Of a stretch of DNA of 64,000 nucleotides, positions 51,083-62,413 are shown piece by piece; within the stretch, counting starts at the first letter, position 1; each line of letters opens with the position of its first letter. Source of the DNA: Straminergon stramineum (lineage: Eukaryota > Streptophyta > Bryopsida > Hypnales > Calliergonaceae); assembly GCA_963920665.1 (NCBI GenBank), contig OY987269.1, positions 19,284,501-19,348,500 on the forward strand, read 5' to 3'. The notes beneath the pieces were generated by a model, which did not search any database, was not told the DNA's origin, and saw nothing but the letters and a program-made list of their open reading frames with translations. A program made the translations under genes and the position numbers.

Positions 51083-54000
51083 CTAAAGCTTGTAATCACT
51101 ATCTCCTTTTACCTTAGTCCCACTACTGTCACATCTAGTTCCCCATCCGTCGTCTTCATCGCTAGATGTCTCTTCCATGTTGTTTGATGAAGATTGTACA
51201 ATTTTCACTCCTTCTTGTACTTGTGTAGATGTCAATGATCTCATTGATCTACCGGTCTTCTTCTCCATTTTGGCTCTTAATATAGACTTACCAATGCCTT
51301 CCTTGAGGCTAGGGATTGTTTTCATTTTCTTCTTTGAAGAAACTTGATAGGTATCCAGTGGGGTTCTACCCACATTTGGTCTCTTGGTTGGGGAGGTAGC
51401 AAAGGGTTGCATTATTCTTTTTTTACAAGCTTTGATGGGGTCTTCAACCTTTGATATCTCTGCTTTTAGCGCTCCTTGAATAATTAACTGCATTGCATTC
51501 AAAGACTGGAATGTTTGGTCTAATGATTTCAAGAAATGGCGTGGTGGATGGCCTCAATGTTGAACAAACATTGAAGCCAATGTCTCATCCTTATCATCAT
51601 TGGTACATGATAAAATGGTTTGACTTGGATTGCCTCCGGAACCCATCTCTTTCGTAGGAGACAAATGTCTTTTTTCAAGCTGTGATTTCCTTGAACCATT
51701 GAATGTCGTGGCATTGGTTTTAAATAGTGTACGTGGAAGAGCGCTACGTGGTGGTTCGAGAGAATCTTCCATGAGGTGCATTTTGGCAATACCATTGTTG
51801 ACAAAAATTGGTCTACCTGACTTCATTGAATGTGCTTCAACATTGTCTTGTACTTTATGTAGTTTGGCATTTCCAATATTTGCTTCCCCACATTTCTTGC
51901 TTGCTGATATCACTATTGATGCACCAATTGCATTGCACACATTCATTTGAACGTTCACCTCACATCCTCCCTTATCTTCATGTTGGCCATTTTTTTCTAC
52001 CGCCATTATTGTGGATGGAGCATCGGAAATGGGAATCACTTCATCCTTTTCAAAACTCCCATCATTCGCAACTGTTGTCCTATTGGTCGCCCTTATCTCT
52101 ATATACATATCCTCCATGTTTGGTAGAAGATTTTTGCTACTCATGAATCTGGTTCCATCCACAAATCTAGCTATCGAAGGTACATCATCATCAAGCCCAC
52201 AATTGTCCTCGTCTGATCGAAACTCATACATGTCTCCATCCTTGATTCCGAAGTCTTCATTGTTTTGATTAGGAGTCTCAAACATTTCTTCGTCAGAATT
52301 GTGCATATCATGATTCACAGCATCTCTATCATTAGATATAGATTCATCATCCTCATCTTCTGAGATAGGCCCTTTTGAATCTTCGGACTCCACGTTGTCA
52401 TGGTACCAATTCTTTTCATCCTTCTCCTTCAATGTGGCTATGACTTTAGAATTGGTGTATACATACACCAAATCGGTTGCTCTCTGTGGGTTCAACTTGT
52501 TCCGGGATTTTTTGTGATTAGAAGAGTAGCTACTTCAATTTCATTCACATGAAAATGATGACACTGGTTGGGCTAAAATCCTCTTTGCAATTAGAGCAAT
52601 GAGCTTGCCACATGCACCCTCAAAATCCCACCAAGCATGTGTCGACAATTTCTGCTCGGCCGGATCCAACATGTCGTGGAACGGAGGATCTCGGTGTCAA
52701 AATGCTACAAACTCCTTCACTACGTGAGGATAAGTTCCTGATTGACATATTTTCCTAATAATGCGCTTGCATGTGTCTGTTGCATATTGATCGTCGGCTA
52801 GTTCTTTATTGTGAAGAAGGTAAGGGTTCAAAAGAGCTTTTGCATAATGTAGATCGGTCTCTATCATTTCCCATCGCTTACCAAACGACTTCTCGATAGG
52901 AATGGCTAAGTCCGAGGACAAACCAAAGGGCTCTTTTCGTAAAGAGAAGACATGCTTCTCTAAATTCCTCATAATGTGCAACACCTTGCCCATGCATGGT
53001 GTCTTTGCATCCAAATCACGTAGACCAAACACCATAGGAGCCATCAATTCTCGAAAATTAGTGGCATGGGTCCAAAAATGCTCATCTAAAATTCTCTTCT
53101 TCACCTCCTGAGACTCCATACGAGATTTTGCCTTCTTCGTGTCCTGTAACTTGAGCACATATTCTACCCATTGTGGATCCACCACACTTTGTTGCAATCC
53201 AGCCTTGACCTTCAACAAATGAGAAATCATGAAGAAATTTGAGGCAAATCTTGTTTTCATTGACATCAATAAGCTATTCTTCGTTTCGTGTTTTTGAAAT
53301 ATAGCTAGCGGCATATGCCGCAATCTGAAGAACTTCACAACAGTATGGGCCTTTTCCACTAGGTCCTTCATCCATTCTTGTTTCCCCCAATCTTGAAGCA
53401 ACAAATTCAAGGCGTGCACCACACAACCTTGAAAGAAAATGGGCAGATATATTTACTCGACACCATATTCCATGCTGTTGGATTTACAAGAGCATTGTCT
53501 ACAATCACTTGTACAACATTTATAGGGCCTACTTGTTCTATAAACTTTTCCAAGACAGAGGCCAAAAAAAAAGCATTCTTTTCGACTCCATTTGTATCCA
53601 CCGATCCCAGAAATTGCTCACCCTCAAAAGATACAAGCATGGCATTTATCAATAGTCGATTGGTAACCAAGCTCCATCCATCAATAGATAATGTTGCTCC
53701 AAACTTCCTAATGCTATCTTCGGTCCTATTATGAAGCTTTGTCTTGATGTCGGTCTTCGCTTGGTCAAGCAATTTATGGCGTAAATCATGATACAATGGT
53801 GGAGTGTAGGGCCCATAGCACTCGGCTATTTTTTTCACTGCTTCTTTAAATGCTGGATTTTGAGCTACGACAAATGGTATGTTTGCCACATAAAAGAAAT
53901 TGGCCCACACTGCATTCAAATTGCGTTTTGTTGTGGATTCAAAGCCATCCACTAGACTACTCTATCTTTGAGGTCTACTGCCTGATGCCCTAGGAGTCTC

Positions 54001-54390
54001 ACGATCACTAGATGTTTTTGTAGTTCGGTTTACTTTGGATCCTACACCAACAAATTCTTCCGGTGCTGTGCATGAGTCTTCTTGAGTAGAACGTGTCATA
54101 TCCCTCTCATTTGAAAAATCGCTCTTTACCATACGCATGCTACCAACATCTACATTGTCAATGATCGGTCTTCGCGAGAATGCCCCATTAGATCAAATAA
54201 ATAGGACTCAAACATCTGGCGTCAATTGCAAACAAAGACTCACTCTTGTATCACGAACACTTGATGGGCCTTCATATCCTAAATGGCTCAACATACGGCT
54301 TATCTTCTTGGCAAACACCGAGTTGCAAACCTTGCACTTTACCTTACCGGTTGATGGGATACCATACCAACTAGATCAATCCTTACTCAT
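51083..54390 (-). pseudogene. hAT-superfamily transposase with BED finger and DUF659, stop-riddled
   Basis: On the minus strand, translation begins MSKD near 54390 and runs about 1,100 codons. The BED-like finger is GKVKCKVCNSVF followed by RMLSHLGY. A Ser/Thr-rich linker follows, then a DUF659 core: FVVAQNPAFKEAV, KFGATLSIDGW, FLGSVDTNGVEKNAFF and VVQVIVDNALVNPTA. One frameshift near 53430 joins to VVHALNLLLQDWGK. The hAT dimerisation region reads AWWDFEGACGKLIALIAKRI, then CE-stop-N-stop-SSYSSN and RNKLNPQRATDLVYVY. A long acidic Ser-rich tail continues to TAG at 51083. In-frame stops: TGA 54376, 54208, 54193, 52697, 52541, 52535, 51554 and TAG 53962; no TAA. The two stops in the dimerisation region fall where the family has Arg and Trp (CERNWS). 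The protein cannot be active as written. Terminal inverted repeats and an 8-bp duplication were not located. Confidence 0.88.
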
Positions 54391-55172
54391 AGTGACAAGT
54401 CACAAATTTTAATTCCGTATATTGGAATCAAATTCAAAATGTAAAGACCGGATGAACAATGTCCAAATATTATAAAAAAATGAGTGCACAAAGCCTTGAA
54501 AATCAAGGCCCTCCCGTCCACTAAACTATACATTACCAAGCAAGGGACACAAAAATTGCAGCTCCTAACCTTTGGAAATCTTAGCGTTTAGTTTTTCAAG
54601 AGTGCTCTCAAATGACTTCTTTCCTATAGTTATAGTCTCCAAAACTGGCCTTGACCGTTGAAGACCATTTTTGAATCCATAGAATACACAATCCGACGTT
54701 GGTTGATTCCGCAGTGGACGGCGCGCTCCTTGCGGATGGGAGGTTGGGCAGATAGGCAGTTGTGCGGACGGGCAATTTAGGCAGACGGGCAGACGGGCGG
54801 GGTAGACCGCATTCAATGCTTCAAGAGAGGTGGGGAAAAATATGGATTTATGGATGGAATTAGGAGATTTCATAAAATTATGGTTTTGTCAAAGGGTTTT
54901 ATAATTTAAAATTTCTAGATGAGCATGAAAAAAACATACTTCACAAAAAGGTGTCCTTTATAATAGCATGAATTTAAAAGAAAGCAAAACAAATGATTAA
55001 TTCAAAGATATATATATTGATATTTGGATATATTTAGAACTTCAAATCAAATCAAAATTCATTATGAGTAAAATGAATTATTAGTAGTACTCAACCCTTA
55101 TAACATTCAAGCCACACTCGATATACTTCTATACTATTAAACATAATAGAATAAGGAAAGCCTCTCTTACAT
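54391..55172. other. Flank with CGGACGG-type patch at about 54690-54810
   Basis: The stretch 54690-54810 contains gtggacggcgcgctcc, gtgcggacgggcaattta and gacgggcagacgggcgggg. It resembles patches at 58870-59050, 60775-61250 and 63595-63860. The remainder is AT-rich without a gene. Confidence 0.55.
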
Positions 55173-58100
55173 TTAAGAACCACTACTCTCTCCTAAATCG
55201 TGAGATGGCCCCTCCTTAGCCAAAAGTCTTGCACTCATTCGTCGAGTATTTGGCCCAAGACTATAGACAACACCTCCTCCGGATCTAACCTCCATGTCAA
55301 TCGCTGAAAACTATCGTTTGGTTTCTGGAGAGTGGTCATCGTCATTGTCATCCTCTCTCTTCCGTTTTGAGGTTCACTTTGGAGATAAATCTACTTCTTC
55401 AACCTTCAAGGCCCTCAACGCAGCATCCACTTGATCTACGAACACATTGACTTATTCGTCATCAACTTCGATGGGTAACCCTATTGGTCGAAAACTGGCC
55501 AATAGAACCCCCCTCCAGTGAGCTATGATGTCACCTATCCTCTTATCAAATGCCCTAGCTACCTCCACAAATGAATGCCCTGTAGTTGTTTTCCCATCTA
55601 TTTCGGCAAGAGCATGAGCTTTGGCAACTTCTTCCAACTTTGACAAGAAAAGGGCCCTACCAATCAAAGTGTGATTATAAGCCCCGTATTGCTCATTGAA
55701 CTCTTGAGCATGCTCCACCTCTACCCAAGTGTTGTTTGGCCCTTTTTGCACTTCTTTGTCGGGAATCCGAAAAAACTTCTTGTATTGCACACTCCAATGG
55801 CCCCCCATGTTGCGACAAAACAATTCACGAGCCTCACCATCTTCAATACCCCGGGCCCACAACTCCACCTCTTTGTTGAGGATCATCTACATGAAAGGAT
55901 CCACTGGCTCTCCAAACTCCTCATACAATCCATGTCAATATTCAATTGAATCCCATGTAAGAGGTCGCCTCCAATGCAAGAAATTTTAGAACTGGTATGG
56001 CCCTTGATCAAGAAGAAGGGTCCATCGGTTGTATTCGTGGCCGGGGGGCATATCTTCCAAGATCCCAAGTATTTCGTAGAACCAAGGGCTGAGAGGAGAA
56101 CGACACTCAACACAAATCGAACGAATGAGTGATGCTTTCACGATGCATGTCACGTGAAAAGTGTGGCGACATTGGCCTATGGTCAGGGCTCCTTCGGGGC
56201 CAAAAGGACCTTGGCAAAAGCTACAATGACTATTCAAGATTCCTAGGGTTGGGTCGCAAGCATGCACTATTGTCTTCTCTTTCTCCTTGACGTGCGCTGA
56301 AAGCGTGTTGTAAGGGACTCACCCTTCTTCTACTTCCAAGGCCCAATCGATGTGTGGAACATCGTCCTTATTTGCGTGGTTCAACCACTCAAACATGTCA
56401 TCCATGTCCCCCCAACATGTAATTTCGTTGGAACCCCTTGGATGTTCATCAAACACTTTTTTGAACCAAACCAAAGAGGTCTCTATGGCATTGCATTCTT
56501 CATCCGACTTCATTGCAAATTTCATAAGCCCTTTCATTGCTCAAGACGCTACAGAGGGTTTGTTTTGGAGTTTCTGTACCCATGCCAACCATCGAGACTC
56601 TAATCCGCTCTTTGGCATGCATTCTTCCATGCCCATGATTTTTTGAAATCGGTTCAACTCCAACTCAACAAGGATTTTCTCTTGAATTGCTTCATCTAAT
56701 TTCAATTGTAGCTCTTCCACCTCACCGCCTTTCGTTTGCATCGAAGCATCCTACAATGTACGGGGAACATTAGGAATGATGGTCCATACTGCTTCTTTAC
56801 ATTTTTTGTGATCCCAACCGCATCGACATTCAAGATGATGGACATCTTCACCACTTTTGTCTTATCAAAAGGAAGAGAGAGTTGATCGCTCTCTTGACTT
56901 TCTTGCACAAGTGGAATGTTCATGGAGCCCATGGTAGGCCTACCCCTCTTCTACTTTTGTACTTCAAGTTCCAATTCTTTGATGCGCTTTCTTTAAACGA
57001 CCTTGTTACAATGTTTATTCTTCATGTTTTTCTGCGACATCTGCAGCTTCATTTCCAAGTCCTCACACTTCATCTTCAGTTGATGAATGTCTTCCTCTTA
57101 GGCCATCAAACTTTTTCAGTTCATCACGCCACCTTTAAGAATTGGTGCCACTTTCTCGATGAAATTACAAAAAGCCAAGGCACTAGTCAACAATTCAGGT
57201 ACCATTCTGGAAAATTCCTCTGCCATGTCCCTAACCCAAGGAGTAATTTCAGCTACTATTTGACTTCAAGATCTCAATCTGTATGCGATTTGCGAAATAG
57301 AACCCCAGCCACCTTTTCTCGCGGGCTAACTAGAGTTGCCTGCCTCATTATTAGGATTAGAATCAAGATATTGTTCTACTAGTACTTGCCAATGACTACA
57401 ATATTCTAACAACTTTTCCAATTGATTGGTGGTGGGTATGGAACAAAGAATCTCCAATTGCGCGGAGCTTAAAGTTGCCAAATGTGGATGCCCTCCAATT
57501 CTTGTGCTTAATATTTGTCTTGGGCTCAACCTTCGACTCGGGCTTACTTTATGACACAGACTCAAGATTCGAATTGGGCTCAATGTTTGGCTTTGCCTTG
57601 GCGTTGTTGGCAACTGAGAAATTGGAGTTGCATATTCTATCAAGCTCTCTAGAGCTTTATAGTCTATGTAACCATGAATTCTAGCATTGGTCCTTACAAA
57701 TTGTTCTTCATTGACCTCTCCATATGGTGAAAAAGGTGACCCACATTCTTCTACCAGTGTTTCCTTGTTTGCAGCCATGTCTAGACCGCCCAAGGTTGTT
57801 TCATTCGTTGTAGTTTCCTTGCTTGGAGCCATGCTTTGTTCACCTAATGTTATCACATTCAGTGTGGATGTGAAGCACGTTGGAGGAGTTACAAAAACCT
57901 CTCCGTCCACACCTCCCGAGGAGACATTGCTCACTTTCGTGTGAGGTTGTGCAAGCCTTAATTGTACTGCATCACCTAAAACCTCAAAGACCTTTGTTGT
58001 ACACGTTGTAGTATTTTTTAATACTTTTGGTATCATCATTGGTTCACTTGGTTTTGCTTGAGGATTGTACAAATCGGCAATGTCTTTTTGATTGCGTTGT

Positions 58101-58606
58101 AGTAAAAGTGGAGAATCCACCTTGGATGGATAAGTGCTCCAATCTACCTTGCAGTTTAAAATGAGTTCTGCATACACCATGGACGCCACGCTATAATTTA
58201 TACATCCCTTATTCCTTGGCTTGTCTCCAAAGAGCGCCCGCCACACCTCTTCCAATTGATGCACAAAATGCTTATTGTTGCAATTACGTGGCTTACAACA
58301 AAAATCCTATGTATGCACCACATGGCAATCTTGAGGCCACAACTTGTCAATGTGGTACATTTTAACATACTTCTTGCATGTTTTGAAGGTCCAATATTCC
58401 ACTTCCTCCTCCTCCCAACTACTCTCCGCTTTGATGTTCGAGTCATCTAAAATCTCATAGTGAAGCCCATGAAGGATCCCCTTCGCTTTAGTCCCTTTCT
58501 TTTTTTCACCTCCTGAAGTCCTCCCATCGTTGGTAGGAACACCTTGATCAATCATAATGGATGATTTGAATTTTTGAGCCCTTCGAAAAATAGTACCACA
58601 GCACAT
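55173..58606 (-). pseudogene. Large unrecognised gene with coiled coil and RING-H2 segments, stop-riddled but frame-intact
   Basis: Minus-strand frame 58606-56760 joins 56759-55173 with one frame change near 56760 (short intron ending attgtag, or a 1-base indel). Segments in order: KTCKKYVKMYHIDKLW and CCKPRNC-NNKHFVHQLEEVW (Cys/His-rich; paralogue at 61689); a Ser/Pro-rich linker (57950-57400); MAEEFSRMVPELLTSAL; a coiled coil (EEDIHQLKMKCEDLEMKLQM, then GGEVEELQLKLDEAIQEKIL); a RING-H2 finger at about 56235-56110, CSFC...QCRHTFHVTC...ICVEC, matching C-x2-C, C-x-H, H-x2-C, C-x2-C; then ELWARGIEDGEARELFCRN, and a basic/acidic tail SKRKREDDNDDDHSPETKR. Premature stops: TAG 58307, 57326, 56951, 55887, 55311; TGA 57266, 57116, 56541, 56319, 55935, 55374; TAA 57098, 56993, 55986, 55452. 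No further indel was needed. Function unknown; a RING suggests ubiquitin ligation if expressed. It probably belongs to a repetitive, element-linked family. Confidence 0.7.
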
Positions 58607-59190
58607 GAGTACCGTGAGATGTGTGTAAATAAATGACTATGTAAATCAGCAATAGTAACAAAAGCTCAAGGACCCCCACTCTCCACCCTATAGGAGCAAT
58701 TGACGCTTAAAGCAGTAGTAGCACATCCAACTTGGCACCGAAGGAGAGTAGAATTGAGAGCAAATGAGAAGCCCGTCTGCCAATATACCCGTCTGCCACC
58801 AAACCTAAAAATCGTTTGCCCTAAAGCGGCCCCGGACCTACGGTATGTCGCCGCAAACATCGGCTGACCACTTCGGTGGTAGATAGGCAGCTGTCCATCC
58901 GCTCCAGACCGCCACCGGACCTCCCGTCCGCCATCGCCGACCCCATAAATGGCGGACCTGGCTGTCTGCTCAGGTCATCTGCCATCGCCGACCGACCAGA
59001 CACAACACTATTCACCTTGCTGGCGGCCCCACCTGACCTGAGTCCACCGGCAGTTCTAAAGCATTGAATTCTGAAAAGGATAGATTCATGTACAAAAAAA
59101 AACTCTTAAATGCTAGAAGTATCTAATGTAGTATTAATGTAAGAAAAGGTAATTCTAGATATTCCTTCCCACATTTAAACATGCTTTCCA
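58607..59190. other. Flank with GC-rich CGGACGG-type patch (58870-59050)
   Basis: ggacctcccgtccgcc, catcgccgac (twice) and gaccgaccagac lie here, with both strands showing only accidental frames. The patch lies just upstream of the RING-containing gene's start. Confidence 0.5.
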
Positions 59191-59216
59191 AACCCTAAAC
59201 CCTAAACCCTAACCCT
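59191..59216. repeat. Interstitial plant-type telomere repeat
   Basis: aaccctaaaccctaaaccct then aaccct: about three and a half units of CCCTAAA, one of them shortened. A shorter cctaaaccctaaacc lies near 63311. Confidence 0.85.
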
Positions 59217-60770
59217 ACAAAAAAAATCTGAATTGTACAACCCTCAATTGTACATACTGAATTTATAACATTGCATGAATTTTCAAAATTATTGATGCGA
59301 TGTGTGGAATATATTTTACCTATGATTCCTTTGGAGTTTGGAATGCAATCATGACAATATAATGTAAATGTAGACCTTACTTACTTTGTCATGTAGGTTT
59401 CAATTCTTCTTAAGATTTAGCACCTCAATTATCACTTTATTATGAGCCATTAAATAAATGTGGAACATTCAATTATAACTTAGAGTGTGTCTTCAATTTT
59501 TGTTGTCAAATGTATTTATAGTTCAGAACACCAATATGAATATACTAAAAGAAATTATATTATCTCATTATTCTATTACAACATTTATCGACGTATAGGA
59601 TGGTGCTAAAAATGATTCAAGCATTTTAATGTAATGTGAAATGTTGTGGACAAGATTAAAGTAAGCATTTATACAACAAAATGAAATGAAAATTCATATC
59701 ATACAGACTTTGACACTTATACCTATGTATACTTGTGTGCATCCTAAATTGTAAACCGATCATAAATTTATCACAACCCCAAAATATTAGAGCTTAGGTA
59801 ATGTACAATGTAATTGACCTTCAAATATGATGAGTCTTCAATTACAAGAAATTAGAAATGGTCATACTTCAATGATTACAAGTATGTTTCATCTCAAAAC
59901 TTTTTTGCAAATGATTATATAGAAAGGTTCATAATATCATATCTTTTAAATTATAAATTTACAATATTGATTGAATTGCTTATGTAGTTATGTAGGCCTA
60001 GGATTTTGTAAAATCTTGAACCCCTAAAGCCTTCATGTTTTTTTTCCCATCAAATATCACTCAAAATTTCTATTTTGAATGCAAAGAGACAAAAATCTTA
60101 AAAATTAATTTTTGGGCATATTTAACCATAGGAATTTATACTAGACTAGTATAAAAATGTGTGTGAGTAATCTTGTCATCTTGAAAACTTTGAGTACATT
60201 CATTGCATGGTATTTGGCTATTTGCATTTAAAGTAAGCCCAAAAGATCTTTTCTTCCATCTTGCTATACTAGATTGTTGGGCTTCTCATTTTCTTTACTT
60301 TAGATTTTTGGCACTAATAAATTTCATTTTAGAATATCTTGTGTTGAAAAATTTAACACTTAAGTGAAGAATCTTGAACCAAAAATTTAGAAATAAATCA
60401 TTTAATTGAGATCACATATCATAAGAGTCCCGTATAAGAGTGTAGGGCCTTTCGGACTTTAGGGATTAATTATTTTCCTTGAAAGGCATGAAAAACAATA
60501 ATAAATTGAACCTAGAAGGCTTTTGTTACAATCTTGATATCGAATTTCTTTTGCTATTAGTCAAAAAGTATTGTTGACATCACAAACTTGTACAAAAGCA
60601 CCAATGTAAAACAAAAATTTTTTACACACTAATTTGAATTCTTTATTTACAAATCAAATGATTTTCCAAACAAGAGACTTTGGGATGTCACTTCTAATAG
60701 TTGTATCAATTTAAGACTTCATGACATAACATATTAAAAATAATTTCTATACTTTTCTTAATTCACTATG
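59217..60770. other. AT-rich intergenic, no gene seen
   Basis: No coding frame of note or clear repeat organisation could be recognised. Confidence 0.45.
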
Positions 60771-60774
60771 TAAT

Positions 60775-61250
60775 GCAAGCTCTGCCTCTCGCCTCGTTCG
60801 TCCACCCATCTCCACAAAGTTCAAAACACCTCTCCCGCCCATCCGCCCTAAACCGCATCTCCAAAAAATTCAAAACACCTCTCCCACTCGTTTGCCCAAC
60901 CACTAATTTAGAAATTGAAAAACGCCTCCCTCCCTCCTGCCCACCCACACTCCTCTCTCCGTCCACCTGTCCGCTGTAAACCAAACACCAACTTCCAAAC
61001 TGAAAAAACACCTCCTTCCCTCCTTCCCTCTCTCCCGCCTACCTCTCCCTCCCACGCTCCTCTCTATCCACCCGTCCGCCCGTCCGTCTGTCCGTCGTGG
61101 ACCAATGACCAATTCAGAAACTAAAAAACACCTTCCTCCCACGCTCTTCTCCGTCTGCCCGTCTACGTGTTCGCACCTCACTGTCCACATTGTCCGTCCG
61201 CTCGTCTGCAGTTGCTGTCTGCATTGTCCGCACTGCCCCGTCCGCATACC
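60775..61250. repeat. C-rich strand-biased patch of CCGTCCGC/CCCTCC words
   Basis: The plus strand is strongly C-rich: repeats of aaaacacctctccc, cctccctccctcctgccc, cacccgtccgcccgtccg and ttgtccgtccgc. The word atttcaaaacacctc-like recurs at about 60-bp spacing at the left. Long frames on both strands are composition artefacts. Confidence 0.7.
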
Positions 61251-61688
61251 CTAAAGTGCCGATTGCATAAATGGTAGCACGGACCACTCATTTCTTCACA
61301 ATCGTTTCCCTTCCGAAGTGGGTGATCCAGTGCCTTTGGGAATCTACGCACCCCTTTCAACTTGGTGTGTGAATGATTGTATTCATATGAATTTTTTTTA
61401 ATCAAATTAGTTTGAGTGATTAGGGGCTACCCCAACTTGTAAGTCTTTAATTTTATTGAGTTCATTTGAGTGTTCTTAATTACTTGAATCGTGTTCGAGT
61501 TGATTCGGTTGTCAGAAACTCAGGGTGTTCAATTTTACGGTTTATTTGGTTGTCAGTAATAGTAGGTGCAATTTGTTTTAATCCAAATTCTTTTTTTTCA
61601 TTTTGTACATTTATCCAAAGTGGACGGAAATTGCATTTAAACTTTGTAATCCTTTCGGTTCATTATTAATTGAGGTTTGGAGGTTATT

Positions 61689-62063
61689 ATGTTGCACGGA
61701 AGTGGTGGAGGAAGTAAGAAGGGGAAATCACAAGAGATGAATTGGAAAGATTGGGCAGATGTAACCTGCGTTGCGGAGCCTAAATGGGAAGAGGAGCCCA
61801 AGAAAATATGGGATTGCACAACATGCAAGAAGTACATTAAAATGATGCACCTCTCCAAACTATGGTCACGTAATCGCACAGAGGTGCAAGTTTGTTGTTG
61901 GGAAGGACAAATGTCCACATGTAAGAGCAAACACTTTGTTCACCGATACGAGGAGATAACATCTGCATCAAGTTTATCAAGCTCCAAACCAAACGTCATG
62001 AACTATTCGAACATGGCTATGATTTGGGCAGGGATAGTATTCCATAAAGAAATAGATTGGTGA
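61689..62063 (+). CDS. Small intact paralogue of the RING-containing gene's N-terminus
   Basis: A 124-codon frame from ATG 61689 to TGA 62063. Residues IWDCTTCKKYIKMMHLSKLW and CKSKHFVHRYEEI align with the minus-strand copy (WTFKTCKKYVKMYHIDKLW, NNKHFVHQLEEV), and MNYSNMAMIWAGIVFHKEIDW aligns with INYSVASMVYAELIL...VDW. Cys and His spacing (C-x2-C, then C-C, C, H) could bind metal, but no family is recognised. Unlike the minus-strand copy this piece has no premature stop. It stops before the linker, coiled coil and RING, so it is a fragment or an independent short gene. The stretch downstream to 62150 no longer follows the paralogue. Confidence 0.5.
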   Translation: MLHGSGGGSKKGKSQEMNWKDWADVTCVAEPKWEEEPKKIWDCTTCKKYIKMMHLSKLWSRNRTEVQVCCWEGQMSTCKSKHFVHRYEEITSASSLSSSKPNVMNYSNMAMIWAGIVFHKEIDW

Positions 62064-62152
62064 TTTGGCACACGGTTGTAGGATGCAATGTCAAGAATTT
62101 AACTCGTGAGGAAGCCATAATTCCTACTAACTAGGTTGGACCAAGCGATTGC

Positions 62153-62413
62153 ATGCCAGAGTGGTCCAATCAAGGCTATGGAGGACTTCCTTTGGTCATC
62201 TTGAAGGATGTTGAAGATGATTGGTCAGATGAAGATGATGTTGATGATGATCCAACACCCATGACATTTGGTGAGAGACACGAATGCCAAGAAGATCGGG
62301 AAGACATTGAATACCAACAACAAATGCAGGAGGCTATGTGCCGAAGTGTGGAAGAGCGGGGTTGGCAACATGATGGGTCCAACTATCATGACTATAATGC
62401 ACGTGGATCATGA
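62153..62413 (+). CDS. Acidic 86-residue open frame, unrecognised
   Basis: ATG 62153 to TGA 62413. It reads MPEWSNQGYGGLPLV, then a strongly acidic stretch DDWSDEDDVDDDPTPM and a Glu/Gln-rich stretch EDREDIEYQQQMQEAMCRS. It follows the paralogue fragment by 90 bp and could be a later exon of the same element-linked gene. After the TGA the frame continues as GGSNYGNTPRVGSQSIGG. No domain is recognised. Confidence 0.35.
   Translation: MPEWSNQGYGGLPLVILKDVEDDWSDEDDVDDDPTPMTFGERHECQEDREDIEYQQQMQEAMCRSVEERGWQHDGSNYHDYNARGS

Noticed and set aside
51083..58606. Organelle-style U-to-C editing as the explanation of in-frame stops
   Set aside because: Both genes look nuclear and element-linked; U-to-C editing is known from organelles of some plants. 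Kept only as a testable remote alternative.
60766..61247. Frames of 68-114 codons on both strands
   Set aside because: Explained by the C-rich simple-word patch; residues are low-complexity and no domain is visible.
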